From Timema cristinae (taxonomy: Eukaryota > Arthropoda > Insecta > Phasmatodea > Timematidae): a stretch of 64,000 nucleotides of DNA. Shown one piece after another: positions 43,861-55,700 of the stretch (within the stretch, counting starts at the first letter, position 1; each line of letters begins with the position of its first letter). The stretch spans positions 105,170,821-105,234,820 of the forward strand of contig JBCFYV010009882.1 of assembly GCA_039000515.1 (NCBI GenBank). Direction: 5' to 3'. A model generated the notes under the pieces. That model had not been told where the DNA came from. It was given only the letters and a program-made list of their open reading frames with translations, and did not search any database. The position numbers were made by a program, and so were the translations under genes.

Positions 43861-44605
43861 ACAAAACCTAAAATATGACCTGGTTGTCTATTGTAACACA
43901 TTTTAAAATAAAATATTGCTAAACATTGTTTGTATGCCCTATCTCTAAAATATTTGAATTAAAATAATCAACATTTGCACACCCCAATCTTAATTAAATA
44001 AATTAATGTACTTTAGACTTGAACTTGTCACAATTAAGCTGAATAAATTGCTCAAATGTCTTCGATGATGTATTGTTTAATCCCAATGATGGTGCAATGT
44101 TGGCTTACAATTAAGACTTCCAGATAAGTAATGTGGAGCTGTTGGACTGGGCGACCAGATATAAGGCAAATCTTTTGATTGGAATTTTGCAGATAGTTAA
44201 TCAATTTCTGCCTGAAATTTTAGATGTTCTGATCACATTACTCAAATCAAACGAGAATTTTTTCCAAATAGTAATGGAATATTAATGCCAAAGATACTAA
44301 TATTACGTTTTGAACTTACCACAAAACTTGAAACTTGTCATGTGATTTATTTATGTTCCTTTCAGAGTCTATCGCCACAACTCAACTCAAATGTTTCTTC
44401 AAAATCCTTTAATTGTTCTGAGTGCCTTAAATAACTCTAGTTTGGTAATCATTCTATTGGAAAGGTGGATAGAGATTGGGTGGTGACGATCGATTTTCTA
44501 GTTTGGTAATTTCATTTTCAACATGTTTCGACAGCTTGCAAAGTCTGTTAATTTGGCCGGTTATCACAATTTTTCTTGGCAATTTTAGCAGTTGTTTTAC
44601 CAGTT

Positions 44606-44785
44606 TGGGTTACATGTTTATGTACTAATTATGCTAATAGTTGTAGGAACTAGGAAGGTTACATATACATAAAGTGTAGCCACATTTGTGAGAAGGTAGA
44701 ATGGAGATTTATTTTGGAAAAACCACTTTCAGTACCCCCAACCGAGATTAGCACCTTAGATCATGATGGCACTGAAGCGGATATT
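44606..44785 (-). mobile_element. SINE-B, decayed copy
   Basis: The plus strand has tgtttatgtactaattatgc, gccacatttgtgagaaggta and a remnant of the B-box complement (accgagattagcacctt). Confidence 0.65.
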
Positions 44786-44941
44786 TATCACAATAAACCT
44801 AGTTTTGAGCTGTGCATAAGACATGATGGTAACTAATTAAAAATAGAAACAATCACTACACACAACTATTAATTACTTATGACGCACAATTAATATAGTT
44901 AGCAGATGATAGGTAAAGCCTTTTGATATTTTAAAACTGAT

Positions 44942-45060
44942 CCAGCATGGCAGAAATACAACACGAACAAGAGATAAAAATCCATCATGGCGGAAATACA
45001 ACACGAACAAGAGATAAAATCCATCATGGCAGAAATACACCACGAACATGAGATAAAAAT
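44942..45060. repeat. Three tandem copies of a 40-base unit
   Basis: Units of 40, 39 and 40 bases of type ccatcatggcagaaatacaa + cacgaacaagagataaaaat. Nearly identical to one another, in the intergenic region. Confidence 0.93.
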
Positions 45061-45599
45061 AACCAAACAAAAAAAAAGTTTATCCCTCTACCCAAACATA
45101 AACACCAAGGAACACTGATATACGTATCCAATCCAAATGAGCAAAATATGTAGCCTGAAGTTGTTTCACTATCTGTAAAGCTTGGCTAAGTATTCAGTAA
45201 TAGTGAATTATTAATGAGTAATGTAAAACTTAAAGCACATTAGAAATAGTGAATTAAGAGCAGATGGGCAAATAGCTCCTCAAAATAAAATAGTAATAGT
45301 TAAAGGTTATTTACATTTTTTTTAAATATTTCAGCAGAGCTAAAGTTAATTGAATTGATTAAAATAATTACAATAGTGAGAGCTTAATTTAAATTAAGTG
45401 TATTTGTTCAAAAAATTACAATAAAATAAAACAAATTTCAAGTGAAAAAAAAATTTAGTAAGCAACAAACTCAAATAAGACAAACTAGAAACAAGTGACT
45501 ACCCATTTTTGTTGTTTCATTGTGGTTTAAATTAGGAGGGATAGCTAGCACACTTACCTTAGTGATACTGGAGTAGAAATTGTTTAGCTAGAACACTAA

Positions 45600-46030
45600 A
45601 AAATATATATATATATTAAGGACAAGCTTTCACTGTCACAGACAGCTTCATCAGGTCAAGAGAGTGGACTGATGATCTTGGTTGAACTGCAAGGTTGACT
45701 GTCCACAGCTGACTGTTTATCAGTTATGATATCACTGTATATATGGCAGCACTTTGAATAAATAGATCGATAGAAAAACTAAAAATTGTGTTATACACTG
45801 TGTATTGTTGTGACATTGAATGTAATAATAAATGTGCTGGTAGGAAGGAGAGGAATTACATAAGGTTGAGGTTAGAGGCTTGTCTGGATTTGATGATATA
45901 TTGATGGGCCAGTTCCCATATCCTTAGTTGTGACAGGTTGCATATTTCTTTGTTCAGGGATTTGACCACCTTGGTTGTGTAACAGTAATTAAAGTCCATT
46001 GGGGATGTTTGTATTTTTATTACAACTCAA
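45600..46030 (-). mobile_element. Penelope-like terminal fragment with hammerhead-like core
   Basis: On the minus strand 45654-45628 reads CTGATGA, a stem-loop (gctgtc tgt gacagt) and GAAAGC, the core and stem II of a type-I hammerhead. The flank to about 46030 resembles terminal DNA of such elements but no ORF was found. Extent is uncertain. Confidence 0.4.
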
Positions 46031-46220
46031 GCATTGTATGTTATGCATAATAATCAAATCCAAGCCCAGATGTCAATCTTGACAGTTAAATAGTTGTTAA
46101 AAAATAAGATTTTAGTATTTAAATTTAAAAAAATTTAACTTTGTTCGTATAAATAGATTTATTAATACTAGAACCCATATGCTATATTCTTGACAAATTT
46201 ACTGTGTTTGGCCAACATTG

Positions 46221-46245
46221 GTGTGTAGTGTAGTGTAGTGTAGTG
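46221..46245. repeat. Short (TAGTG)n tandem
   Basis: Five units of agtgt, close to the proposed MSH6 3' end. Confidence 0.85.
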
Positions 46246-46335
46246 ACATTTAAATTGTATGGCATAGGTAGACAATAATTGCAAATAAATTTGTATATAT
46301 AACTAAAAGAGCAAATATTATATTGACATGAAATT

Positions 46336-46341
46336 TTTATT
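46336..46341 (-). terminator. Candidate poly(A) signal of MSH6
   Basis: AATAAA on the minus strand, about 160 bases after the MSH6 stop. No strong GT-rich element is obvious after it, so this is tentative. Confidence 0.35.
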
Positions 46342-46500
46342 CAAGCAATTATCGAAATTATTGGTCAACTATTTTGTAGCTATGTCATGCTATGTTCTCA
46401 AATGGTGTGACATTAAATATAGTAGACATATCCACTTTAAAGACGTCCTTAAAAACAACCTGTAGGTGCACATTAAATAAACTTAACAAGTTCAAATAAA

Positions 46501-46773
46501 CTATAAGCTGCAAAGAATTGGCATCAGTTTTACTAGATGTGATATATTCACATCTTTAGCACCCATGAGAGTCAAGAATACTCTTTTCTTTTCTACTTGT
46601 TTTTCCAACCCAAGTGCCTTCTCATAGCTGCGTTGCACAATAGTTCCAGGAATTCCAGCAAGCTTGGCTGCATTAAAGCCATAAGATTTAGGACATGGAC
46701 CTGATACAAATTTGTAAAGAAATGTAACAGTTTCTTCAGAGGGATCATCACTTTCATTTTCTACCATGCAGGC
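46501..46773 (-). CDS. MSH6: MSH6 window exon 13, C-terminus and stop
   Basis: Acceptor tttttttttcag. Reads [20 protein letters not shown], then [20 protein letters not shown] and a helical tail ending KLMPILCSL, then TAG (plus strand 46501-46503). The tail contacts MSH2 in known MutS-alpha structures. Confidence 0.97.
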   Translation of the reverse strand, partial: ACMVENESDDPSEETVTFLYKFVSGPCPKSYGFNAAKLAGIPGTIVQRSYEKALGLEKQVEKKRVFLTLMGAKDVNISHLVKLMPILCSL

Positions 46774-49700
46774 CTGAAAAAAAAAGTAAGAATAGAAAGC
46801 CATACATTGACAGCATTGTCACTGTCAATTAATGAGCTCCAATTTATTTAATACAAGAAGATACCCATAGTTTACCCTACAAGGCAGCAGCAGTCTTACC
46901 TTGGTGTATTAAACTATGGTGTAACTTATGTTATATTAGCCATAGTTTAATTCGTCAAGGAAAAGCTATTACCAGTTCAGGTAAACGAAGTGTATTTAAA
47001 GAGAATTATAATAATAAATGAACTGAAAACTCCTATGAACTTTCTCAATGACAAGAGGAACAAAATTTATACTCTACACTGCTACTACCAGAAAATGTAA
47101 TGGTTTATTAAAGAAAAATTGCTACTCTCACCCAATACCTTACCACATAATTATTTTGTTCTTTGGAAAAATGAAAATGGTTACATATTACATGACATAC
47201 TGTATGGCAAGTAACATGTAAGTGGACAGATTTTACAACCATGTAATAGAAAACAAATTGAGAAGTAATAATTTTAACTAAGAGTAATTAATTCACCAAT
47301 ATGTATATAAACAGTGGATGGTAGACACAGTTATACAAAATACAATTGTAGAGCTGGTCTAGGATTAAACTATGACTATCTTGTTTAGAGAGAAAAATAC
47401 TAGAGTTACAGGATATAAATAGCTCTCTCCACCACTTGAAGAGCATTCAAACCCGTGTTTGTTATGCCAAACTTTAATGTAAAATAAACTCCCAAAATGT
47501 TAAAGAATTTTACTGAAACTTACCATGTGATTTAATGAAACACACTCAGAATTTTTGAAGTCCTCCACTAAAGTATGATAGTGAGTAGAAAATAATGTGC
47601 GAGCATTTAATCGTACCAACTCATGAACTACGGCAACTGCTATAGCTGTGCCATCATAAGTGGCTGTGCCTCGACCTAAATAAAAAAGGGCTCAAATTAG
47701 AATTATAAGTTTTCACTTAAAAAAACTTGCATTATCAAGTTAAAATGACTTGTTTACTATTGTCATACCTTGGTGATCAGCATTCCTGACTAAAGATCCA
47801 GAGGTCCTAGGTTCGATTCCCGGTGCTTCCAGAATATTTTTTTTTTAAGCAGTTGGTTTGGAATGGGATCGAAAACTCAACCTTGTGAGGATAAGTGAGG
47901 AGCTACTTGAAATAATAAGTAGCAAATTAGGTCTAGAAATCTGAGATTAACGCCCGGAGGGTCTGTCTTTTTCTGACCACATGACCCTCTGCAAATCTTG
48001 ACACTATCATCGCTAAAAGCGGCAGCCACTCGGTCAATATATCACGCTTTCAAACTCACTCCAATTAGTATTTAAAATAAATAAATTTTACCTTTATAAC
48101 CAAATATGGTTTTAATTACATGTATTTATTAAATATGATCTGGTCTTGCCCAAGATATTTATTTCTAGTTTAACATTAAATATATTCTTCATATTTAATC
48201 ATTTGAATATAAGCTAATTAAATTTTTACTACGTATAAGTGTACCTAGTTCATCCACAAGCACCAAGGAATGTTTTGTTGCATGCTGGAGAATGGAAGCT
48301 GTCTCACTCAGTTCAACCAGGAATGTACTCTCTCCAGCCATGATATCATCATTGGCTCCCAATCGTGTGAAAATTCGATCAACAGGAGTCAACTCACAGG
48401 ACATTGCCGGTACTCGGCAACCCTGAGATAGTAATAGTTCAAATATTAATATGCCATTAACTGCTAGACAAGACAGCGAAAGTATTCAAAACACTAGAAG
48501 ACCGACCCCATACTTTGCCATGCCAAAACTCTAAAATAGGTATTATCTACCATTTTCATCATGGGGGGAAAACGTGTTTCTGTAAGATCAAAATATTATT
48601 TTTGATTAATTTTTTTAATCAAGTTTAAAAAATTATCTGCAATTAATTATTCTATAAGTAACAAACTTGTGTTAGACTCCGAAAGAAACAACTTCTGTTT
48701 ACTTCATCACATGGCTTAACTAAAAAGCTGTTTCAAAATTGAAAGCTGTGTTTATAATATCTTTTTTAGCTAAGTTACGAGTACACTATGATTAAATGGA
48801 CTATTTAGTATTTTACAAACAATTACATATTTTTTGAAATGATCTTATTGACTTAGCCTTAGACTCCTATATTACATTGGTTTTAGACAAAGTATTGTTT
48901 ACTGTATGCATAGCAAAAACATCTTAAAAATTAATTAATGGTGAAATCATAGTAAGACTCACCATATGAGCCAAGACTATTATAAGTCCCACTTGTCTCA
49001 TGAGAGTGGATTTACCACCCATATTTGGCCCGGTCACCAAAATGAGACTAGCAGAATCGTCACAACCAATTGAAGTGTCATTTGGAATGAAGCCATCCAT
49101 TGATGATAAACAAGGGTGTAAACCATTTGAAATCTTAAGATAAGGCTGAAAATATATCACAAATTAAAAACAAAATTGACAAGAACCAGATTTACACTAG
49201 TATTTGATTTATATAAAAACAAGTTCTGAAATATTTTTAGCTTAATATCAAATGATTATAAAATTTTAAATATGCTTTTATAACATGACATGACAATTAT
49301 GCATGATTAAAAAAAATAGTATTCAAAACTGTCTCCATTACATTGTAAAATATTTGAATTTAGAAGAAGTGAACTCCCTAATTCCACCCCCAGTTCACCC
49401 GACCGAGATCCGAACCTCAATCTCCCTGTCTTTGCAAATACAATCTCCCCATCCTCGCAAGTCTGCTCAACACGAAACTAGCGTGTTTGTTAACTATGCC
49501 GAGACGGGTTTTTACAAATGATTGAATTTTTTTTTATTAAGGGCTGGTCTTATGATTACCGTATAAATATTGCTATTAGGAGGTTAAAGATAACGTCCAG
49601 ATAACGGTTATAATCCACTTTAATATTTTAAGTATGTTATGAATGGAGTTTATCTGTAAGATAAATATATTTTTATGCAGAAAAGTAAGATAATAATAAT

Positions 49701-52700
49701 ATTTAGCACCGTGTCTTACTACCCGTTCTGGTTATACGCTTTAAGTACTAATTACGCTAATGGAATAGGAATTGGGAAGGTGTAATCAGAGGAAGTGAAC
49801 CCGTATTTGCGTGCAGGGAGAGTGGAAAACCATTTAGGAAAAACTACCCCCGGTTCACCCAACCGAGATTCGAACCTCGATCTCCCCATCATCAGCAGTC
49901 GAGCTTAACACGACAAGCGCGTTAGCCAACTACGCCACCGAGGCAGGTCAGATAAAGTAAGGTTGGTACTGTTTTTAATGCTGCGCGCATGCGTATAAAC
50001 CCTGCTGCTACCAGTACAACCTGGCTAGTGACTACAATGCCCAACATTTGTTAAATAAAGTCGGCTAAATGAGTGGGAGGAAAGAGATGGCGTCACGTGG
50101 GCGCAGAAGATATGTTGTCTTGCAAGTACCAGTACTAATTTTGGTGTGTGCCAAAATGTGGTCTACAAATAGCTTGTCAGTTTTTATAAAAGTGTGAATT
50201 AAATGTTCTAACGTTATATATAGTTCTTCCTTCACCTCTGACAAGACATCTTGTGAATGTGGGGAATGCCAGGCCTCCACCGTGGTTCGGATTCCACGTT
50301 AAACTGTAGGTCCTCCATTTCATCACACAATCACCTTACCATTACACATGAGCGTAAGTGCGTATAACCCGAACGGGTAGTAAGACGCGGTGTTGTTGTG
50401 GTGGTTGTGGCGGTGGTGGCGGCGGCGGCTGTTGTTGATGTTGTTGATGTTGTTGATGTTGTTGTGGTTGTTGTTATTATTATTAGCACCACGTCTTACT
50501 ACCCGTTCGGGTTATACACACTTACGCTAATGTGTAATGGTAGGGTGATTGTGAGATGATATGGAGGACCTACAGTTTAACGTGGAATCCGAACCATGGT
50601 GGAGGACTGGCATTCCCCACATTCATAAGTTGTGATTAATACAAGTCTTGTCAGAGGTGAAGGAAGGGTTTGTAATCAGATAAATCTTTGCCGAGACTAA
50701 GGATTGAACACCGGATCCAAGCATAGAAGTCCGACACCTTACCCCTAGACCACCAGGTCACCCAGCAACGCATCTTATTACCCATTGGGGTTATAAGCTT
50801 ATGTACTAATTACACTAATGGTTTAAGGATGAATTTAGAAGAGGTGTACTCACATTTTTGTGGAGAGAATGGGAAAACGTTTAGTAAAAAAAACACTCTC
50901 ATTACACCTGACTAGATCGAACCATGGTCTCCCCATCTTCGGCCGTCTAGTCTATTGCAAGAGTGGCACCTTAGACCATGCGGCTACCGAAACGTGTTAA
51001 AATACTTTAAATATTGAATACAAATTAAAAGTATTTCTTAAATTAATTTAAAGTACAATAAGTTATAGTTTGTTTTACTCCATAATAGCACAAGATATTT
51101 AAAAATTGTATCAGAGAGAATTGATATTAAAATTGAAATTATATAGTACCTTAATATCGTTGGATGGCAAAATAAATGTTGGCATGCATGTTTCTCTTTC
51201 CCCCAGACTGTATTCTGTGAATGTGAGCAGGACATCCAGTACAGATAAACACTGCACTGCCCTACTCCAATCAGTATATCTGAATAATAAAAGTAAAACC
51301 AAATCAGTCAAGCCTTATGTTAAGCTGAGAGAGCATATAAGGATTTAACTATAAACTTATAAGGAAACAAATAATACATATGAATGGTTAGCAAGTTCAT
51401 TAGTTCCAATCTGGCAATCTGAAACTAAACATTCCTAAGATTGGGTTGGCAAGTGTTTGGCATGCAGTCCCATCTTGGAAAGTGAGAAGATTTTCTTGGC
51501 ATGCAGCATTCATTCACTGCTAACCCAAGTTTTATTTTGGCATAGTCAACCATCACATATTATGAAAAATATGTTCCTATATGTGAAGGCAAAAAGGTAA
51601 AATGTGATTAAAAAATCACATTTGCATGAAATTATGTTAAACATGTATGTCATTATTATATCATAAATTATACATACCTTGAACTGAATTGCTCAAAGAT
51701 CCTTCTGCTTAAATCTTTCAGAACATTCTTTTTCTGCTCTTCAGTTGCCAATTGACGGGAAAGAAGATCCTATATAAATCAAAATGTAATATTTTGGAGG
51801 GAATGAGTGTATGATTAAAATAAATTCATATTAAATAACATTCCATTGAAAAAATGATCAAATGATTATAAAACAGGAATATAAAAATAAGCAAAGTACA
51901 TTTTTATCTATTACTTCACTTGTAAATCAAGTAAAATAAAATCTATAATATGATTAAATAAACTGTATTCAAATTTACAGATAAGGCTGCATAATTATAT
52001 TAAATGAGAGAGCTGTTGATTTAATAAGCAGGTGAAGGTTAAAATTATTATTAAATTTTATCATTTCATTATTTGAGTATATTTTTATATAGATCATATA
52101 TGATAGACCATGGTTTTAAATTTCTATAAGTACCTATCTTGTAAGGGTGTGTGAATCATAAAATCTTTGACTTAGTTTTAGCGGGAAACAAAAATTGTTT
52201 TAACTCCCTTTTGGAAAAAAAAAAACCAGTTTTGAAGATGAAGCTTTGTCAATAAAAATATTGACAGCTGAAATATTCAACATATTTTCAATTACAGATT
52301 GATATTTATTCTAAGCTGTTATGTAGATTATAAATTAAGATTTATAATACAAACAATAATTGTACACTAAAACATTTTCTAAGTGATTTTGATGCATTAA
52401 TATTAAATAAATAAGCACAATAAAATATGTTTTCAAGCATAAAACAATAAACAACAAATATTCAAACTTGGTTAAGCTTTAAGAATATTTTATACACACA
52501 AATCAAGTTTGCTTTGCATTTAAAAAGTGGACTTCGCACATCCCTAGTATCTTGAGTTGAAAAGATTATCGATTTAAGTACCTTGGTGGTTTGGGTTCCG
52601 AATCTTTTAAAGCCTTTTCTCTGCGATAGTAATTCATATTCTGAGCCTGCTTTCTTAGCTGCTGTGTCAGAGATCTCTAGTTGAAACCTCTTCTTGTCTG

Positions 52701-55700
52701 AGCCGAAGTAAACCACCTTTAACCAAATAAAAATGAAGTTTGAAGCATAAATAAATATGCAAAATATTTATTCTGTTTATGTAATGATAGGAAAATCTAC
52801 ATAGCTTTTATAACCAATATAGATTGCATTTATAATAAAGGATAGACTTTTATCCCTCATAAACAGTTTCATGAAAACATTTCTAGATACAAGTTTTAAC
52901 CATACTGTGGTTTTTATTATTAAAATACGGGGTTTTGTCGTGGATAGATAATTATTCAGTAGTCGAAAGCATTGGTCTAAAAATGTTAAGGGGATATTTT
53001 CATATCTCAATTGGAAAATCTTTCAAATGGAGTATTTGCAGCTAAGCAGACAGTAATGTAAGGAGAGCTTAGATTTTAGAAAACACATAACTATATTTAA
53101 TATAGTATTTGCAGTCAACATGTAATTTTGTAAATGTAAGATACTATTCTTACTTCTGGATCTTTAAAATAGCTAGGTTACTATCTGGAGGACTCAGGCA
53201 CCATAAACCAAGAAATATAAAGTACCTAAAACTCACTAAAACGTTTAGAAAAAACAAAAATAGACATTAGGGGCAAAAACAGTTATTTATTTCAAGTATA
53301 AAAATATTCACTTTGGTTTATTATCCGATTTAGCTATTGAGTAATAGAGTGAAAACCAAAAACTTTATGATAATATTTGAAGAAATATCAAAATAATAGA
53401 TTTGTTTGATAAAATAATTAGAAAGATTACCTTAGTACCAAATATTTTTCTCTGAGAAATAAGATATTCGTCTAGCTCCTTCTGAATATGACTTAGCTCT
53501 TTCATAGTCGAGTCATACTCAGGGTCTACACCAGACCTTGGAATGATGTGGCCATGCTTTGTTGCCTCCTCATGGTCAAAGGCTGTCTGTAATATACATA
53601 GAGATTTTTGAAAACGTTATGTTTAAATACTTGCTAACCATCTATTGAAGAACCAGCAAATATTGGCTATTGTCTTAGATTATTTTCTTTCATAATAGGC
53701 AGTCATAGATAATGCTCTTAAATTATTTGGTCAAGAGCAGTGAGTCATTAAAATTGATCTAAGTCTCAGTTGGTTTTAAATGCAGAGCTAATTCGTAGTA
53801 CATTAAAACAAGGCCCAAATATGTTGATAATAAACTCAAGGTCAAAAAATAACCAAAGGAGAGAAAGAGTATTTCCAACCTTCAGTGTCGTTGCTTAACT
53901 GGTATTTAAGTAGTTCAGTGCTAGTTGGTGGTAGAGTCAGTGCAAGTGGGGCAACACAAATAATGTGCAAGCCGCTAACCAGATGATGTTTCCGAGGTTA
54001 ATATACAACTTTGAAGAAAGCGAGTTAAAAAAGGTTTAGGAGTACCTGTGTATCAATAAAAGCATTCAGAGTGCCTAATAAGACTGTGTCCAAATGGTTT
54101 AAAGTTTTTAACTCAAGGATACTCGAGACCTTTTATTTCTCATGTAGAACACTTTCAAAATTCTAGATTCTTATTATGTGCTAAACTGTATTATATATTC
54201 AGGCCAATGTGAAAATGATGGATTAATCTAAGGGGTAGCTAGGGTTGTTAACTATGAGGAAACTCATCTCTATTAGCCTGGAGGAAGAATGGAAATAGCA
54301 AATGTGAAAAGCCATTTTCAATGCGCCGGGCCAAGATATAAAACCCAAATTCCCCATCAAAAGCAATTAAAATGGTAGACTCTATTTGGTATAAGGAAGG
54401 AGTAGTATGAAAAACATGTAGTAAAAGAATGTTGATTTTAATTAATTTAATTATTTACTCTGTTACTATGAAATATGGATATATCATAATTATGCACGAG
54501 AACTGTATAAAATCAGATTAGGGGGTATGTTCCCATGAAAAGGTGAATACGGTGTAGACAGTTTTAATTTTAACAAAAATTTACCATTTCTTTTTATTAA
54601 ATTTCAAAATTATGTTGAAACAATAGGATAGTTGCATGTAGTTAATAAAATTGTGCTTTTGAATATTTTATACAGTAAACTAGGATGCTTTAAAACAACA
54701 CCTAACCACGTCAATCCCATAAGAGGTTGGATAGAAGCTGTGCATTTAGTTTAAAAAAAAACTAATTCGTTCTTAATTAATCCATCCTCACTAAATTTAT
54801 CGACACTTCCCCATACTTGCATACTCCCTTCACTTCAAAGAAATCCATACACCAAGCATACATGAGCTTTAATTCTAGAAAACGTTAATGTTTCTCTTTT
54901 TCATGCATTAAAAAAAATTCATTAAACTTATATTTTAACCAATTCTGAAAAATAAATCACCTATATGGTAAATAGTAATTGACATAGTTTGACACCTTAA
55001 TTTAGACGTTAGCGTTTCTGTCAATTGATTTAAGGAAGCTAAGTTCAAATCCTGGCATGGCCAAAAAAATTAATCAATGGTAAAATGTGGATTACCCTTT
55101 CATAGTGTTGAATTAATGATAGGGGGTCTAAATAATGTGTCTGATCTAGATTTAAGTTAGTTTATAGATCATTTGCTGATATAATCAGTCAGTTTAGATA
55201 CCTCAAATATATTATTACTCTCTATATATATATATTATATAAACTTTTTTTTTAATTAAGTAAACATATATGGTCCATATTCTCTTGAATCCATCACATG
55301 ACTATGCAAAAATTTCAATTCAACAAAAAGGAAAATAAATGAGAGAGTGGATATTCACATTGAGTAACTGAAAAATGTAAATATATATAAAACTACCTAC
55401 AATGCACATCGCTAGGATTCAAACACCAACCGTGCACATCAATATCAAGCATCATATCACTAAGATATCAATGTCAAAATAATTGTTATGAAAATGTTTA
55501 AATTACAAAGATAAATGAAGAACCACTAAAATAATAATTGCAATTACAAACCTCAAAAAAGTGCAGGGACTGCTCCATTTCTGGAAAATTACCTAGAGGA
55601 GCAGTGTTAGTCAGCTGAACTATAAGTTGGGAGGTGAATTCAACTTCTGCATCTGCAAATATACAAAGCAGGAATTTAAATAGATATATATATTCAGAGT

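Larger units (their letters stand above)
53587..55551 (-). other. MSH6 intron between window exons 5 and 6
   Basis: Contains a LINE fragment at 54760-54915 and two possible tRNA-like SINE heads (near 54985-55070 plus, and 55395-55480 minus). The rest is AT-rich. Confidence 0.6.

Noticed and set aside
44873..45070. Open frame reading FVVYFCHDGFY-type repeats
   Set aside because: It is produced by three tandem 40-base units and is not a gene.
47765..47835. Possible functional tRNA gene
   Set aside because: A and B boxes are present, but the two ends do not form an acceptor stem, and a SINE body follows.
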